A program made the translations under genes and the position numbers. Under the pieces are notes generated by a model, which was not told where the DNA came from, did not search any database, and saw only the letters and a program-made list of their open reading frames with translations. From Acidobacteriota bacterium (lineage in GTDB: Bacteria > Acidobacteriota > Terriglobia > UBA7540): DNA of 8,920 bases. Location: the NCBI GenBank assembly GCA_021827255.1, contig JAKAWO010000114.1, positions 1 to 8,920 on the forward strand, in the 5' to 3' direction. The stretch's first letter is position 1. Each line of letters begins with the position of its first letter. This document shows, one piece after another, positions 1 through 5,448 of the stretch.

Positions 1-1
1 C

Positions 2-184
2 AGAATGGAACTTAGCAGTCAGCTCAGCAAGACTGTCCATGCTCACACAGCATACCAAGCATCAGCACAGACTGCTACCTCTATTTATTTACGCCGCCTA
101 AGCATGATGCGCGAGGCGCTGGCCAAGCTCGACCGAAATGCCAACCAGCACGAAGGGATTTTTGGAACAGCAAGACCCAATTAA
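2..184 (+). CDS. Hypothetical protein, C-terminal part (5' end outside window)
   Basis: I do not recognise this protein. A plus-strand frame is open from the window edge to a TAA at 182-184, giving 60 residues. Its Ser/Thr/Ala/Gln-rich first half (with VHAHTAYQASAQTATS) leads into a basic, helix-prone stretch (IYLRRLSMMREALAKLDRNA) and the tail ending GTARPN. A frame this long can be open by chance, and there is no start codon evidence because the gene would begin outside. The segment is less GC-rich than the rest of the window and points toward the 3' ends of the tRNA genes, so it could be the edge of an inserted element. It could equally be non-coding. Confidence 0.35.
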   Translation, partial: RMELSSQLSKTVHAHTAYQASAQTATSIYLRRLSMMREALAKLDRNANQHEGIFGTARPN

Positions 185-199
185 CCCATTTTTGGAACA
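158..199. repeat. Pair of 12-bp direct repeats
   Basis: ATTTTTGGAACA occurs at 158-169 and again at 188-199, exactly 30 bases apart. The first copy lies in the last codons of the partial frame and the second lies just after its stop. A third partial echo (ACATTTTGGGTACA) starts at 197. The role is unknown; it could be a small recombination or protein-binding repeat. Confidence 0.5.
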
Positions 200-269
200 T
201 TTTGGGTACATTCCGGACGTTTCAGACGGACATGAGAAACAGCTTGGGATTGAGAGCAAAGAAATTAGC

Positions 270-346
270 TGGCGGGGACGACGGGACTCGAACCCGCGAC
301 CTCATGCGTGACAGGCATGCGTTCTAACCAGCTGAACTACGTCCCC
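270..346 (-). tRNA. tRNA-Asp (anticodon GTC)
   Basis: Read on the minus strand the gene folds as a complete cloverleaf. The 7-bp acceptor stem is GGGGACG/CGTCCCC, followed by U8-A9. The D arm is GTTCAGCTGGTTAGAAC, the anticodon loop is CTGTCAC with anticodon GTC, and the T arm contains GGTTCGAGTCC. The discriminator is G (273), as expected for Asp, and CCA is encoded at 272-270. It lies 132 bases downstream of tRNA-Val on the same strand and is probably transcribed with it. Confidence 0.98.
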
Positions 347-400
347 GCGGGAAATGCTTCGTGGAGCGTTTGAGTCACTGTAAGGATCGTGAAGTTGTCG

Positions 401-449
401 AGCGCCCACCTGACGCGATTTTCGGCGCCGCCCGCGAAGCGCCCACCTG
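401..449. repeat. 12-bp direct repeats in the tRNA spacer
   Basis: AGCGCCCACCTG occurs at 401-412 and 438-449, in the 132-base spacer between the two tRNA genes. The second copy sits in the loop of a GC-rich hairpin whose arms are CGCGAA (433-438) and TTCGCG (451-456), extended by imperfect pairs. The hairpin could mark a processing site in a Val-Asp precursor. There is no T-run that would make it a convincing terminator. Confidence 0.45.
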
Positions 450-478
450 GTTCGCGGCGCGATCGCTCAATTTTTTCG

Positions 479-555
479 TGGTGGGCGGTATCCGGCTCGA
501 ACGGATGACCTTCTGCTTGTAAGGCAGACGCTCTGACCGGCTGAGCTAACCGCCC
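479..555 (-). tRNA. tRNA-Val (anticodon TAC)
   Basis: On the minus strand the acceptor stem GGGCGGT/ACCGCCC is perfect. The D arm starts TAGCTCAG, the anticodon stem-loop is TCTGC-CTTACAA-GCAGA with anticodon TAC (reads GUA and other Val codons), and the T arm contains GTTCGAGC. The discriminator is A (482), the Val identity base, and CCA is encoded at 481-479. A strong minus-strand promoter lies about 45 bases upstream (599-627). Confidence 0.98.
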
Positions 556-578
556 GGCCTTTTCTCGACCCGCGCGCC

Positions 579-606
579 TTGACACTTCCAACTTATAGAA
601 TATACA
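579..606 (+). promoter_or_regulatory. Sigma70-type promoter for the DUF507 pair
   Basis: The -35 is a perfect TTGACA (579-584), the spacer is 16 bp, and the -10 is TATACA (601-606). The predicted start near 613 would give a ~45-base leader before the ATG at 659. It overlaps the oppositely oriented tRNA promoter almost entirely. Confidence 0.6.
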
Positions 607-627
607 CTGAGGGGTTCGGGGCGTCAA
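599..627 (-). promoter_or_regulatory. Sigma70-type promoter for the tRNA-Val/tRNA-Asp unit
   Basis: Read on the minus strand: -35 TTGACG (627-622), 17-bp spacer, -10 TATATT (604-599). Each box has one mismatch to consensus. Transcription would start near 592 and reach tRNA-Val at 555. Its -10 shares bases 601-604 with the -10 of the plus-strand promoter. Confidence 0.7.
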
Positions 628-658
628 CCACCGCTCGATCCGAGTCCTGCAGTTTGCT

Positions 659-937
659 ATGCACCTCCCACGAGAATACGTCGGGTACATGGCCCGCGAA
701 GTGATGAAGCGGTTGAGCGTCGCGGGCTTGATTCAATACGAAGAACCGGATTACGTCCACGAGGTCATGTCGCAGGTGATGCTCGACGAGCTGGGGGTGG
801 AAGACCGGATCAACGACGAAGCCCGCAAAATCCTGGAGCAGCATGGTGACCAGATGAAGCAGTACGGCGCGACCTATGAGGAGGCATTCAAGGCCATCAA
901 ACGGCAGTTGGTCCGTGATCGAAAGGTTATTCTTTAG
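659..937 (+). CDS. DUF507 family protein, first copy
   Basis: This 92-residue protein belongs to DUF507 (Pfam PF04368), a small, uncharacterised cytosolic family found in Acidobacteriota and several deep-branching or deltaproteobacterial groups. Visible family hallmarks are the start MHLPREYVGYMAREVMKRL, the block LGVEDRINDEARKILEQ at about residues 45-61, and the C-terminal basic helix ending RDRKVIL. The length is typical. The ATG is preferred because the family begins with this M-x-L-x-R-E-Y-V pattern. No Shine-Dalgarno sequence is visible upstream. A second, diverged DUF507 gene begins 14 bases after the stop, so the two are almost certainly one operon. The family has no established biochemical role. 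Confidence 0.95.
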   Translation: MHLPREYVGYMAREVMKRLSVAGLIQYEEPDYVHEVMSQVMLDELGVEDRINDEARKILEQHGDQMKQYGATYEEAFKAIKRQLVRDRKVIL

Positions 938-951
938 GCCCGTCCGCTATC

Positions 952-1263
952 ATGAAGCTGAGCCATGAAAAATTGATCCAGCTTTCCCACCGCCTTCTGG
1001 CCGCTATCGAAGAGGTGGATGAAATCGAAATTTTCGACGAACCGAACGTCATCCGCCAGGAAATCTTCAAGATCCTCACCGCTCTGCTGCAGGACGAAGA
1101 GAAAATCGAAGAAACCGTTCGGCAGCGCATTCTTTCTCAGAAGCGCACCATCCCGGAAGCCGGCGGCGAGTGGGACATCCTTTTCCGCAAATATTATTCC
1201 GACGAGCTGCGCAAACTCGGCATCACTTTCAACGCGCCGGCCCGCACCGAATTCTCTCGTTAG
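952..1263 (+). CDS. DUF507 family protein, second copy
   Basis: This 103-residue paralogue of the preceding gene follows it after 14 bases. It starts MKLSHEKLIQLSHRLLAAIE and carries the acidic block EEVDEIEIF, the central helix LLQDEEKIEETVRQRILSQ (matching the EDRINDEARKILEQ block of copy one), and a C-terminal W-x-x-L-F-x-K-Y-Y element near residues 76-84. Tandem, unequal DUF507 pairs suggest a heteromeric partnership, which is inference. No clear ribosome binding site is seen. The gene ends in an intergenic stretch and converges on the M48 peptidase gene. Confidence 0.93.
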   Translation: MKLSHEKLIQLSHRLLAAIEEVDEIEIFDEPNVIRQEIFKILTALLQDEEKIEETVRQRILSQKRTIPEAGGEWDILFRKYYSDELRKLGITFNAPARTEFSR

Positions 1264-1440
1264 CCTGGCCTTCGGATCACCTTATAGAGCGGCACGCCTG
1301 CCGAGTTGGCCGAGGCAGACCAGCCCGGGGATCATCGCTTGGGGCGCGGGGCTGGGGTCGAGACCGCGCATGAACTGGGGGTCTGCGCTCATTTCCCGGC
1401 TGAGGGAAAAGGGACAAGAACAAACAAGGCCAGTAACAGA

Positions 1441-1475
1441 AAAGGGCGGCGCGCCAATGAATCTTGCGCGCCGCC
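1441..1475 (-). terminator. Intrinsic terminator of the M48 peptidase gene
   Basis: A perfect 10-bp stem (GGCGGCGCGC at 1445-1454 with GCGCGCCGCC at 1466-1475) encloses an 11-base loop. On the minus strand it is followed by CTTTTCTGTT. It starts 29 bases beyond the peptidase stop. The rest of the 1264-1503 gap shows only an imperfect inverted repeat (CCAGCCC 1320-1326 with GGGCTGG 1349-1355) and no gene; the plus strand lacks a T-run here. Confidence 0.8.
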
Positions 1476-1503
1476 TTCGCTTGCGGAGGATTGAGGGCCA
1501 AGC

Positions 1504-2487
1504 CTAATTCCGCCGCTCCAACACGGGAGGTTTCTCGTTATCGGGCGGCGGGTTTTTCCCTGTCTTGCCTTTCTTGTTGGTGCGCCGCTCAAGGGTTGGG
1601 CCATGCTCCTGCCGAGCCAGGTTGTTCATGGCGCCCATATCCATGGCCAGGCGCTCCTGCATCTTCGCGTAGCCCGAAGTGGTCACCAGGTAGCGGCGGC
1701 GCTTGGGCAAAAGCTCCTTGATTTCCTCCTCCGCCTTCACAATGCGGTCACCGGTGGGGGGATGGTCCATAAAAACCGAAGGGACACTTCCCGGCGTGCT
1801 GCGGGACTCCTGGATGATCTTGCCAAAGGCTTCCACAAAGGCGTTCGGATCGTACCCCGCCTTCCACAGATATTGGATTCCAAAGAAGTCGGCTTTCTTC
1901 TCCTGGTCGCGGCTGAACTTCAGAAAGGCCATCGGCACGCCGTTCATATACGCTTCCATCACGCCATAATAAAGCGCGTAGGACATGGGGGTGAACATCA
2001 GCGGAATCATGGCGTACTGCAGGATAGTCTGTTTGGTCATTTCGCTCGCCCAGGAGCGGATGGCGACGTGGGCGGTCTCATGCGCCAGCACGCCCGCGAG
2101 TTCGTCTTCATTGTTCATTGCCTTGAGCAAGCCGGTGTTCACGTACATGAAGCCGCCGGGCAGCGTCTCGGCGTTGATCGTCGGGTCCTCAATAATCTTG
2201 ACGGTGATGGGGACTTTGGCGTCGGAGTTTCGCGCGATGTTCTGCTCCACTCGATTAACGTATTCGTTGACGACCGGATCCTTGAGCAGATGCGCGCTGC
2301 GGTCAATCTGTTCAGCGTATCGCCTCCCAATTTCGATTTCCTTCTGCATGGAGATTAATGACCGCTGGGCGACTTTCCGCTTGCCGATATCGTTGGGATT
2401 GTCTTGCTTGCTGGTGGCTCGGGCGTTCAACCCCACTCCGACCAGGAATGCCGCCACACAGGCCGCGATGCGCATTCGGGCTTTCAT
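1504..2487 (-). CDS. M48 family zinc metallopeptidase, secreted
   Basis: A 327-residue exported zinc endopeptidase of the M48 (BepA/LoiP/Oma1-like) type, probably acting in periplasmic protein quality control. The N-terminus is a signal peptide (basic MKARMR, hydrophobic to about residue 20, likely cleavage after ARA at 22-24) without a lipobox. The catalytic HExxH is HETAH at 136-140, and the third zinc ligand is E196 in SRDQEKKAD. The substrate-cleft block LPGGFMYVNTGLL spans 109-121, and the family HPPTGDRI lies at 242-249. Between the motifs is a hydrophobic stretch (155-175). The C-terminus after about 290 is charged and Lys/Pro-rich, and there is no TPR domain as in BepA. The start is set by a strong AGGAGG (2493-2498) five bases upstream. 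It is monocistronic, with its own terminator. Confidence 0.95.
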   Translation of the reverse strand: MKARMRIAACVAAFLVGVGLNARATSKQDNPNDIGKRKVAQRSLISMQKEIEIGRRYAEQIDRSAHLLKDPVVNEYVNRVEQNIARNSDAKVPITVKIIEDPTINAETLPGGFMYVNTGLLKAMNNEDELAGVLAHETAHVAIRSWASEMTKQTILQYAMIPLMFTPMSYALYYGVMEAYMNGVPMAFLKFSRDQEKKADFFGIQYLWKAGYDPNAFVEAFGKIIQESRSTPGSVPSVFMDHPPTGDRIVKAEEEIKELLPKRRRYLVTTSGYAKMQERLAMDMGAMNNLARQEHGPTLERRTNKKGKTGKNPPPDNEKPPVLERRN

Positions 2488-2492
2488 AACGC

Positions 2493-2517
2493 CCTCCTAA
2501 CCCTTGACGCCATTATA
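2493..2517 (-). promoter_or_regulatory. -10 box and ribosome binding site of the M48 gene
   Basis: A perfect TATAAT (minus strand, 2517-2512) lies 24 bases before the ATG, with AGGAGG (2498-2493) five bases before it. This implies a leader of only about 17 bases. No good -35 is found at the right spacing; TTGCAG (2536-2531) is only 13 bp away. Confidence 0.5.
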
Positions 2518-2590
2518 CGCCGGAATCAGTCTGCAATCTCGAATTCCACCCTTTCATTAACATAGGATTGAATCCCATCCTCCAGGGTTG

Positions 2591-2946
2591 CCCGCCGGCG
2601 GCTAGGCGTCACATGCCTGACTGCCGGCGGGAGGCGCTACCTTCGCGCCACAAGCGTCCTCCGTGACCCGCTGTGGCGATCTTCCGCCCCCCACTCCGCC
2701 GTTGACTTGCAGCCTCGGCGGATTGATCCTTGCCCTAACCCGGTTGTAGGGCGCATCGCGTCTGCGCGGGCGGCCACGCTAACCTGAACCTCTCTCCCGC
2801 AGGCGCTGGAGTCAAGGTCATGGGCACTTGCCGTGAACGACGCGCCCCCTGTTCGCGGCGCCCTCCAGCGCTCACCGCCCTCGTGATTTGCGCGACCCCA
2901 ATCAGGCTGCAACCCGCCGGATTTCCTCCGGGAAGTTGTCGGCGGG
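2591..2946. repeat. Hairpin-rich intergenic region (REP/BIME-like or structured RNA)
   Basis: The 2488-3040 gap holds no gene I can support, but successive inverted repeats fill it. (1) CCCGCCGGC 2591-2599 with GCCGGCGGG 2623-2631, with an inner AGGC/GCCT stem. (2) CGCCACAAGCG 2646-2656 with CGCTGTGGCG 2669-2678. (3) TCCGCCG 2695-2701 with CGGCGGA 2716-2722. (4) GCCCTA 2732-2737 with TAGGGC 2747-2752. (5) GCGCA/TGCGC 2751-2767. (6) GCGCTGGAG 2803-2811 with CTCCAGCGC 2863-2871, enclosing GCCGTGAAC 2830-2838 with GTTCGCGGC 2851-2859. (7) CCCGCCG 2913-2919 with CGGCGGG 2940-2946. The first and last share GGCGGGAGG at their 3' arms, as expected of dispersed palindromic repeats. Confidence 0.6.
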
Positions 2947-3026
2947 AGGTAAGGGATTCGGCTGATGAAGTCCGTGCGATCCAGAGGGCGCGGTTCACCA
3001 TCGAATAAAATTCCTTCTTGCGCGCG

Positions 3027-3035
3027 TGCTAGAAT
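3027..3035 (+). promoter_or_regulatory. Extended -10 promoter of mutY
   Basis: TGCTAGAAT fits the extended -10 pattern TGnTANAAT, with the hexamer TAGAAT at 3030-3035. No -35 match is found. Transcription would begin at about 3041-3042, on the ATG itself, which fits the absence of a Shine-Dalgarno sequence. Confidence 0.5.
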
Positions 3036-3040
3036 TTCGA

Positions 3041-4201
3041 ATGCTCAAACCACTCATCGCGGAACACGTGTCTGCCGCTCGCCGCAGGCTCCTCCACTGG
3101 TTCCGAGCGAACGCCAGGTCGCTGCCGTGGCGAAAATCAAAAGATCCGTACCGAATTTGGGTATCCGAAGTCATGCTACAACAGACTCAAGTGGACACCG
3201 TGATTCCCTATTTCCGCCGATTCATCCGGGCGTTTCCAAGCATTCGAGCTCTGGCCGGCGCCCCTCTCGAGAGAGTTCTCGCGCTTTGGTCTGGCCTCGG
3301 CTACTACCGCCGCGCCCGCTACTTGCATCAAGCCGCGCAAAGGATTGTCCGGGAACATGGCGGCCGCTTTCCGCGTGACTGGCCATCGGTCCGCTCGCTT
3401 CCCGGCATCGGAGACTACACGGCGCGAGCTATCCTGAGCATCGCCTATGATCAGCCTTACGCCGTTCTCGATGGGAACGCCGCCCGTGTGATGGCGCGCC
3501 TGCTAGCGCTTGGGGGGAACGTCCGTCAAGCGAATTACCGCCATGCGGTGGAGCGCCAGTCTCAAGCGTTACTCTCGCGGCAGCATCCGGGCGACTTCAA
3601 TCAAGCCATCATGGAAATCGGCCAGAGCATCTGCCGGCCGCGCGAACCTCGGTGTCCGCAATGCCCTCTACGCCCTTGGTGCCGCGCCTGGCATCTTGGC
3701 CGGCCCGAGTCCTTCCCTGCGCCGCCGCGCCGCCGCCCCGCCGAAACCTGCCACTTGGCCACAGCCGTCATGGTCCAGGATCGCCGGATGCTTTTGGTGA
3801 AGGGACTTGATGAAGGACTAATGCCCGACCTGTGGAACTTCCCCTCGGCCTTCGGAGCGTCACCGCGACAAGCCCTCGAGCGCCTTCGCGAGAAGCTCAT
3901 CCCCCTGGTCAACGCCTCCTTCCGTTTGGATCAGCCGGCCGCCGAGTTCCGACACGGGATTACTTACCGCTCCATCATCGCCCGCGTCTATCTAGTGAAA
4001 ACCCCAGCGTCCGCGCCCAGGAGTCCCTTGCGACAACCCTGCTCCGCCCCAGCCCGGCCTCCGCGCGCCGCAGCCGCCCGCTGGTTCACTTCCGATCAAC
4101 TCTGCCGCGGAGCCCTTTCCCAGGTGGCGCGCAAGGCCCTCCGCAGTCTCGAGGATCCAGCCGGCGCGATCCTCGGCCAACTACATTCTCATTTTGGCTG
4201 A
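3041..4201 (+). CDS. mutY: A/G-specific adenine glycosylase MutY
   Basis: A 386-residue base-excision repair glycosylase that removes adenine mispaired with 8-oxoguanine. Visible features: LPWR (28-31); catalytic Glu43 in VSEVMLQQTQV; helix-hairpin-helix LPGIGDYTA (120-128); catalytic Asp144 in VLDGN; and the [4Fe-4S] cluster C198-x6-C205-x2-C208-x5-C214. The Nudix-like C-terminal domain starts near 240 (LATAVMVQ) and senses 8-oxoG. Counting from this ATG puts E43 and D144 at the numbering used for the Geobacillus enzyme, which favours it over the in-frame GTG at 3026. Oddities: the 8-oxoG-recognition loop reads F303-R-H305 rather than FSH, and a Pro/Ala/Arg-rich insert (about 322-347) interrupts the C-terminal domain. 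The stop overlaps the convergent Cys-rich gene by 13 bases. Confidence 0.97.
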   Translation: MLKPLIAEHVSAARRRLLHWFRANARSLPWRKSKDPYRIWVSEVMLQQTQVDTVIPYFRRFIRAFPSIRALAGAPLERVLALWSGLGYYRRARYLHQAAQRIVREHGGRFPRDWPSVRSLPGIGDYTARAILSIAYDQPYAVLDGNAARVMARLLALGGNVRQANYRHAVERQSQALLSRQHPGDFNQAIMEIGQSICRPREPRCPQCPLRPWCRAWHLGRPESFPAPPRRRPAETCHLATAVMVQDRRMLLVKGLDEGLMPDLWNFPSAFGASPRQALERLREKLIPLVNASFRLDQPAAEFRHGITYRSIIARVYLVKTPASAPRSPLRQPCSAPARPPRAAAARWFTSDQLCRGALSQVARKALRSLEDPAGAILGQLHSHFG

Positions 4202-4479
4202 GCCGCCACGGAGGATTTGCGGTTGGCGCAAGCCCACGCACTTTCTCTCGTCACCGCCTCCATGTTCGGCGCCTTCGCGCCACAAGCGCATTTCCCTCCC
4301 ATATTGGCTTCAGTGTCACAGGGGCACGATTCGGTTTTCATGCAACTGTAAACCATCCGCCCCGTCATCTTCATTGTCGCCGCCGGGTTGCCCTTGGCTG
4401 CCACCATCGCGCCAAGGGAGAAGAACAACATTCCTGCAAACGTCATAAGCGTCATGCCTCTTTTTGCCGCATTCTTCAT
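4189..4479 (-). CDS. Small exported cysteine-rich protein, putative metal-binding
   Basis: 96 residues. Residues 1-28 look like a signal peptide (MKNAAKRG, hydrophobic LMTFAGMLFFSLGAMV, then AAKG). The mature part carries C46, C52, C54, C64, C66 and C84. The arrangement VYSC...GGKCACG resembles a degenerate heavy-metal-binding domain (the YTCPMHP...GKCPKCG type), but the His and one Cys spacing differ, so the family assignment is tentative. A strong AAGGAGGAG (4496-4488) fixes the start. It lies last in the MerR/thioredoxin cluster, behind the decayed reductase, which suggests a periplasmic metal scavenger or sensor. The 3' end overlaps mutY tail to tail. A perfect 7-bp inverted repeat (4151-4174) lies just beyond its stop but has no T-run. 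Confidence 0.72.
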   Translation of the reverse strand: MKNAAKRGMTLMTFAGMLFFSLGAMVAAKGNPAATMKMTGRMVYSCMKTESCPCDTEANMGGKCACGAKAPNMEAVTRESAWACANRKSSVAAQPK

Positions 4480-4618
4480 GGGTGGTTCTCCTCCTTTGTG
4501 TACGGGTGAAGTGGTGAGCCTTATTCCGAGCTTGCTTTAGTGTTCTGGTGGCGTTCAGATTTCTGTGAGCTTGCGGGATTCCCGGTGGAGCGAGCCGCGA
4601 CCTCTGGTGATGCGCCTT

Positions 4619-4782
4619 CAGCAGGGCGTTTTCAGCCGCTAAACCGCCCTCGTAGGCCGCCACCGCTGGCCGATTTCGAGCCCAATCGCGCCGCCTCCAA
4701 TCACCACCATCCCGGCAGGCAACTTATCAAGATCGAGCGATTCCTTATTTGTGATGTATCCGCATCAGCCCGTGGCGAATCG
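4619..4782 (-). pseudogene. Decayed MerA/dihydrolipoamide-dehydrogenase-type flavoprotein
   Basis: Translating the minus strand of the gap between the thioredoxin-like and Cys-rich genes gives pieces of a pyridine nucleotide-disulfide oxidoreductase in two frames. The frame read from 4782 gives RFATG (the ATG motif that ends the FAD-binding domain), a stop at 4767-4765, then GYITNKESLDLD and the NAD(P)H-binding VVIGGGAIGLEIGQ down to 4666. After two further bases a second frame (4663-4619) gives VAAYEGGLAAENALL, a block found over 100 residues later in intact enzymes. So the centre is deleted with a frameshift, and the N-terminal CxxxxC redox domain and the dimerisation domain are absent. MerA or lipoamide dehydrogenase cannot be distinguished; MerA fits the MerR context. 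I see nothing else between 4480 and 4853. Confidence 0.6.
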
Positions 4783-4853
4783 AAGCCTTTGCGCCCATTC
4801 CAACCTCGCGCCGGCGGGACGAAGGCCCATGCGGAAAACTTGTGTCCCCTCGA

Positions 4854-5135
4854 TCACGGCTGTGTGGCTTGGCTCTGCGGCGCAGGTTGGCTCGTGAACA
4901 GGATCTCCAGCGCGCGGGCCTCATTGAAAACTTCGCTCGCAAGTTCTCCGTCTATGATCACTGCCGGGACGCTGGAGATTTTCCAGAGGGCTGCCGCGTC
5001 CCGCCCTTCGGGAGTGTCCACGTCCAGGTTTCGCAAATCGAAGCCCAGGCGGTCGCGTAGTCCTGCCCAAAGCCGCTTGGCGTCGGGACAACGCGGACAC
5101 CAACTAGCGGTGAGGAGCACAACAGTCCTGGCCAT
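4854..5135 (-). CDS. Thioredoxin-like protein with CPRC active site
   Basis: 93 residues with a single thioredoxin fold: strand TVVLLTA, active site W12-C13-P-R-C16, and the cis-proline loop SSVPAVIIDG with P57. The likely role is thiol-disulfide exchange or handling of thiol-bound metal in the cytosol; no signal peptide is visible. The ATG at 5135 is chosen because AGGAGG (5147-5142) lies six bases upstream. A longer in-frame start at 5201 would add 22 residues unlike the family. The gene overlaps the upstream thioredoxin-like gene by 32 bases, so translation is probably coupled. The tail after residue 80 is Gln/Pro-rich and probably disordered. The substrate is not inferable from sequence. 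Confidence 0.9.
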   Translation of the reverse strand: MARTVVLLTASWCPRCPDAKRLWAGLRDRLGFDLRNLDVDTPEGRDAAALWKISSVPAVIIDGELASEVFNEARALEILFTSQPAPQSQATQP

Positions 5136-5445
5136 TCCGGGCCTCCTTGATAGCGCGCTCCAAAAGTTCGCGCGGCGGCACACCCGCAAAACGATTCCCA
5201 TTGCGGTACACCCGGCACTTCAGACCGTAGTCCGTGTTGGAACGCGCCACGGGATCAATGTCCTCCCCATCCACTCGAATCGTCGGCGAACCGAGAAAGC
5301 GCAGACGCGCCGCCTCTTCCGCCTCCTTAACCTCCCGCGACTCGACTTCGGCGGGCGTTCCCAAGGACCGCAGCACATCCTCGATCAACGCCTCGACTTC
5401 CTGATAGGTCGGGCAGCCTGTAAAATACAGAAGTTCGATCTTCAT
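5104..5445 (-). CDS. Thioredoxin/glutaredoxin-like protein, single active-site Cys, C-terminal CC
   Basis: 113 residues. The fold starts MKIELLYFTGCPTY, with nucleophilic C11 in a CPTY (CxxY) motif instead of CxxC. The cis-Pro loop is GSPTIRVDGEDIDP (P54), and a further Cys, C77, lies in GLKCRVYR. The C-terminus ends in a vicinal pair, C108-C109 (DCCAPHR), like the Hg-binding CC pair at the end of MerA. Monothiol chemistry plus CC suggests metal or mixed-disulfide binding, an inference. The start has AGGAGG eight bases upstream, inside the 3' end of the regulator gene, whose stop lies three bases before this ATG. The CC codons lie in the 32-base overlap with the next gene. Confidence 0.9.
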   Translation of the reverse strand: MKIELLYFTGCPTYQEVEALIEDVLRSLGTPAEVESREVKEAEEAARLRFLGSPTIRVDGEDIDPVARSNTDYGLKCRVYRNGNRFAGVPPRELLERAIKEARNGQDCCAPHR

Positions 5446-5448
5446 TCG

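Noticed and set aside
401..449. Spacer repeats as a CRISPR array
   Set aside because: Only two short copies, with no regular series and no cas genes.
1603..2358. Plus-strand open frame of 251 codons
   Set aside because: Antisense to the M48 peptidase, whose HExxH, third ligand and ribosome binding site are clear. It is His/Val-rich, as expected for a reverse-strand shadow.
2637..3001. Two minus-strand frames of about 90 codons in the M48-mutY gap
   Set aside because: No ribosome binding site or domain. The sequence is explained by consecutive inverted repeats.
4151..4174. Perfect 7-bp inverted repeat as terminator of the Cys-rich gene
   Set aside because: No T-run follows on the minus strand and it lies inside mutY codons; probably coincidental or only a weak pause.
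5136..5201. Longer start for the CPRC thioredoxin-like gene
   Set aside because: The extra 22 residues do not resemble the family, and the ATG at 5135 has AGGAGG at ideal spacing.
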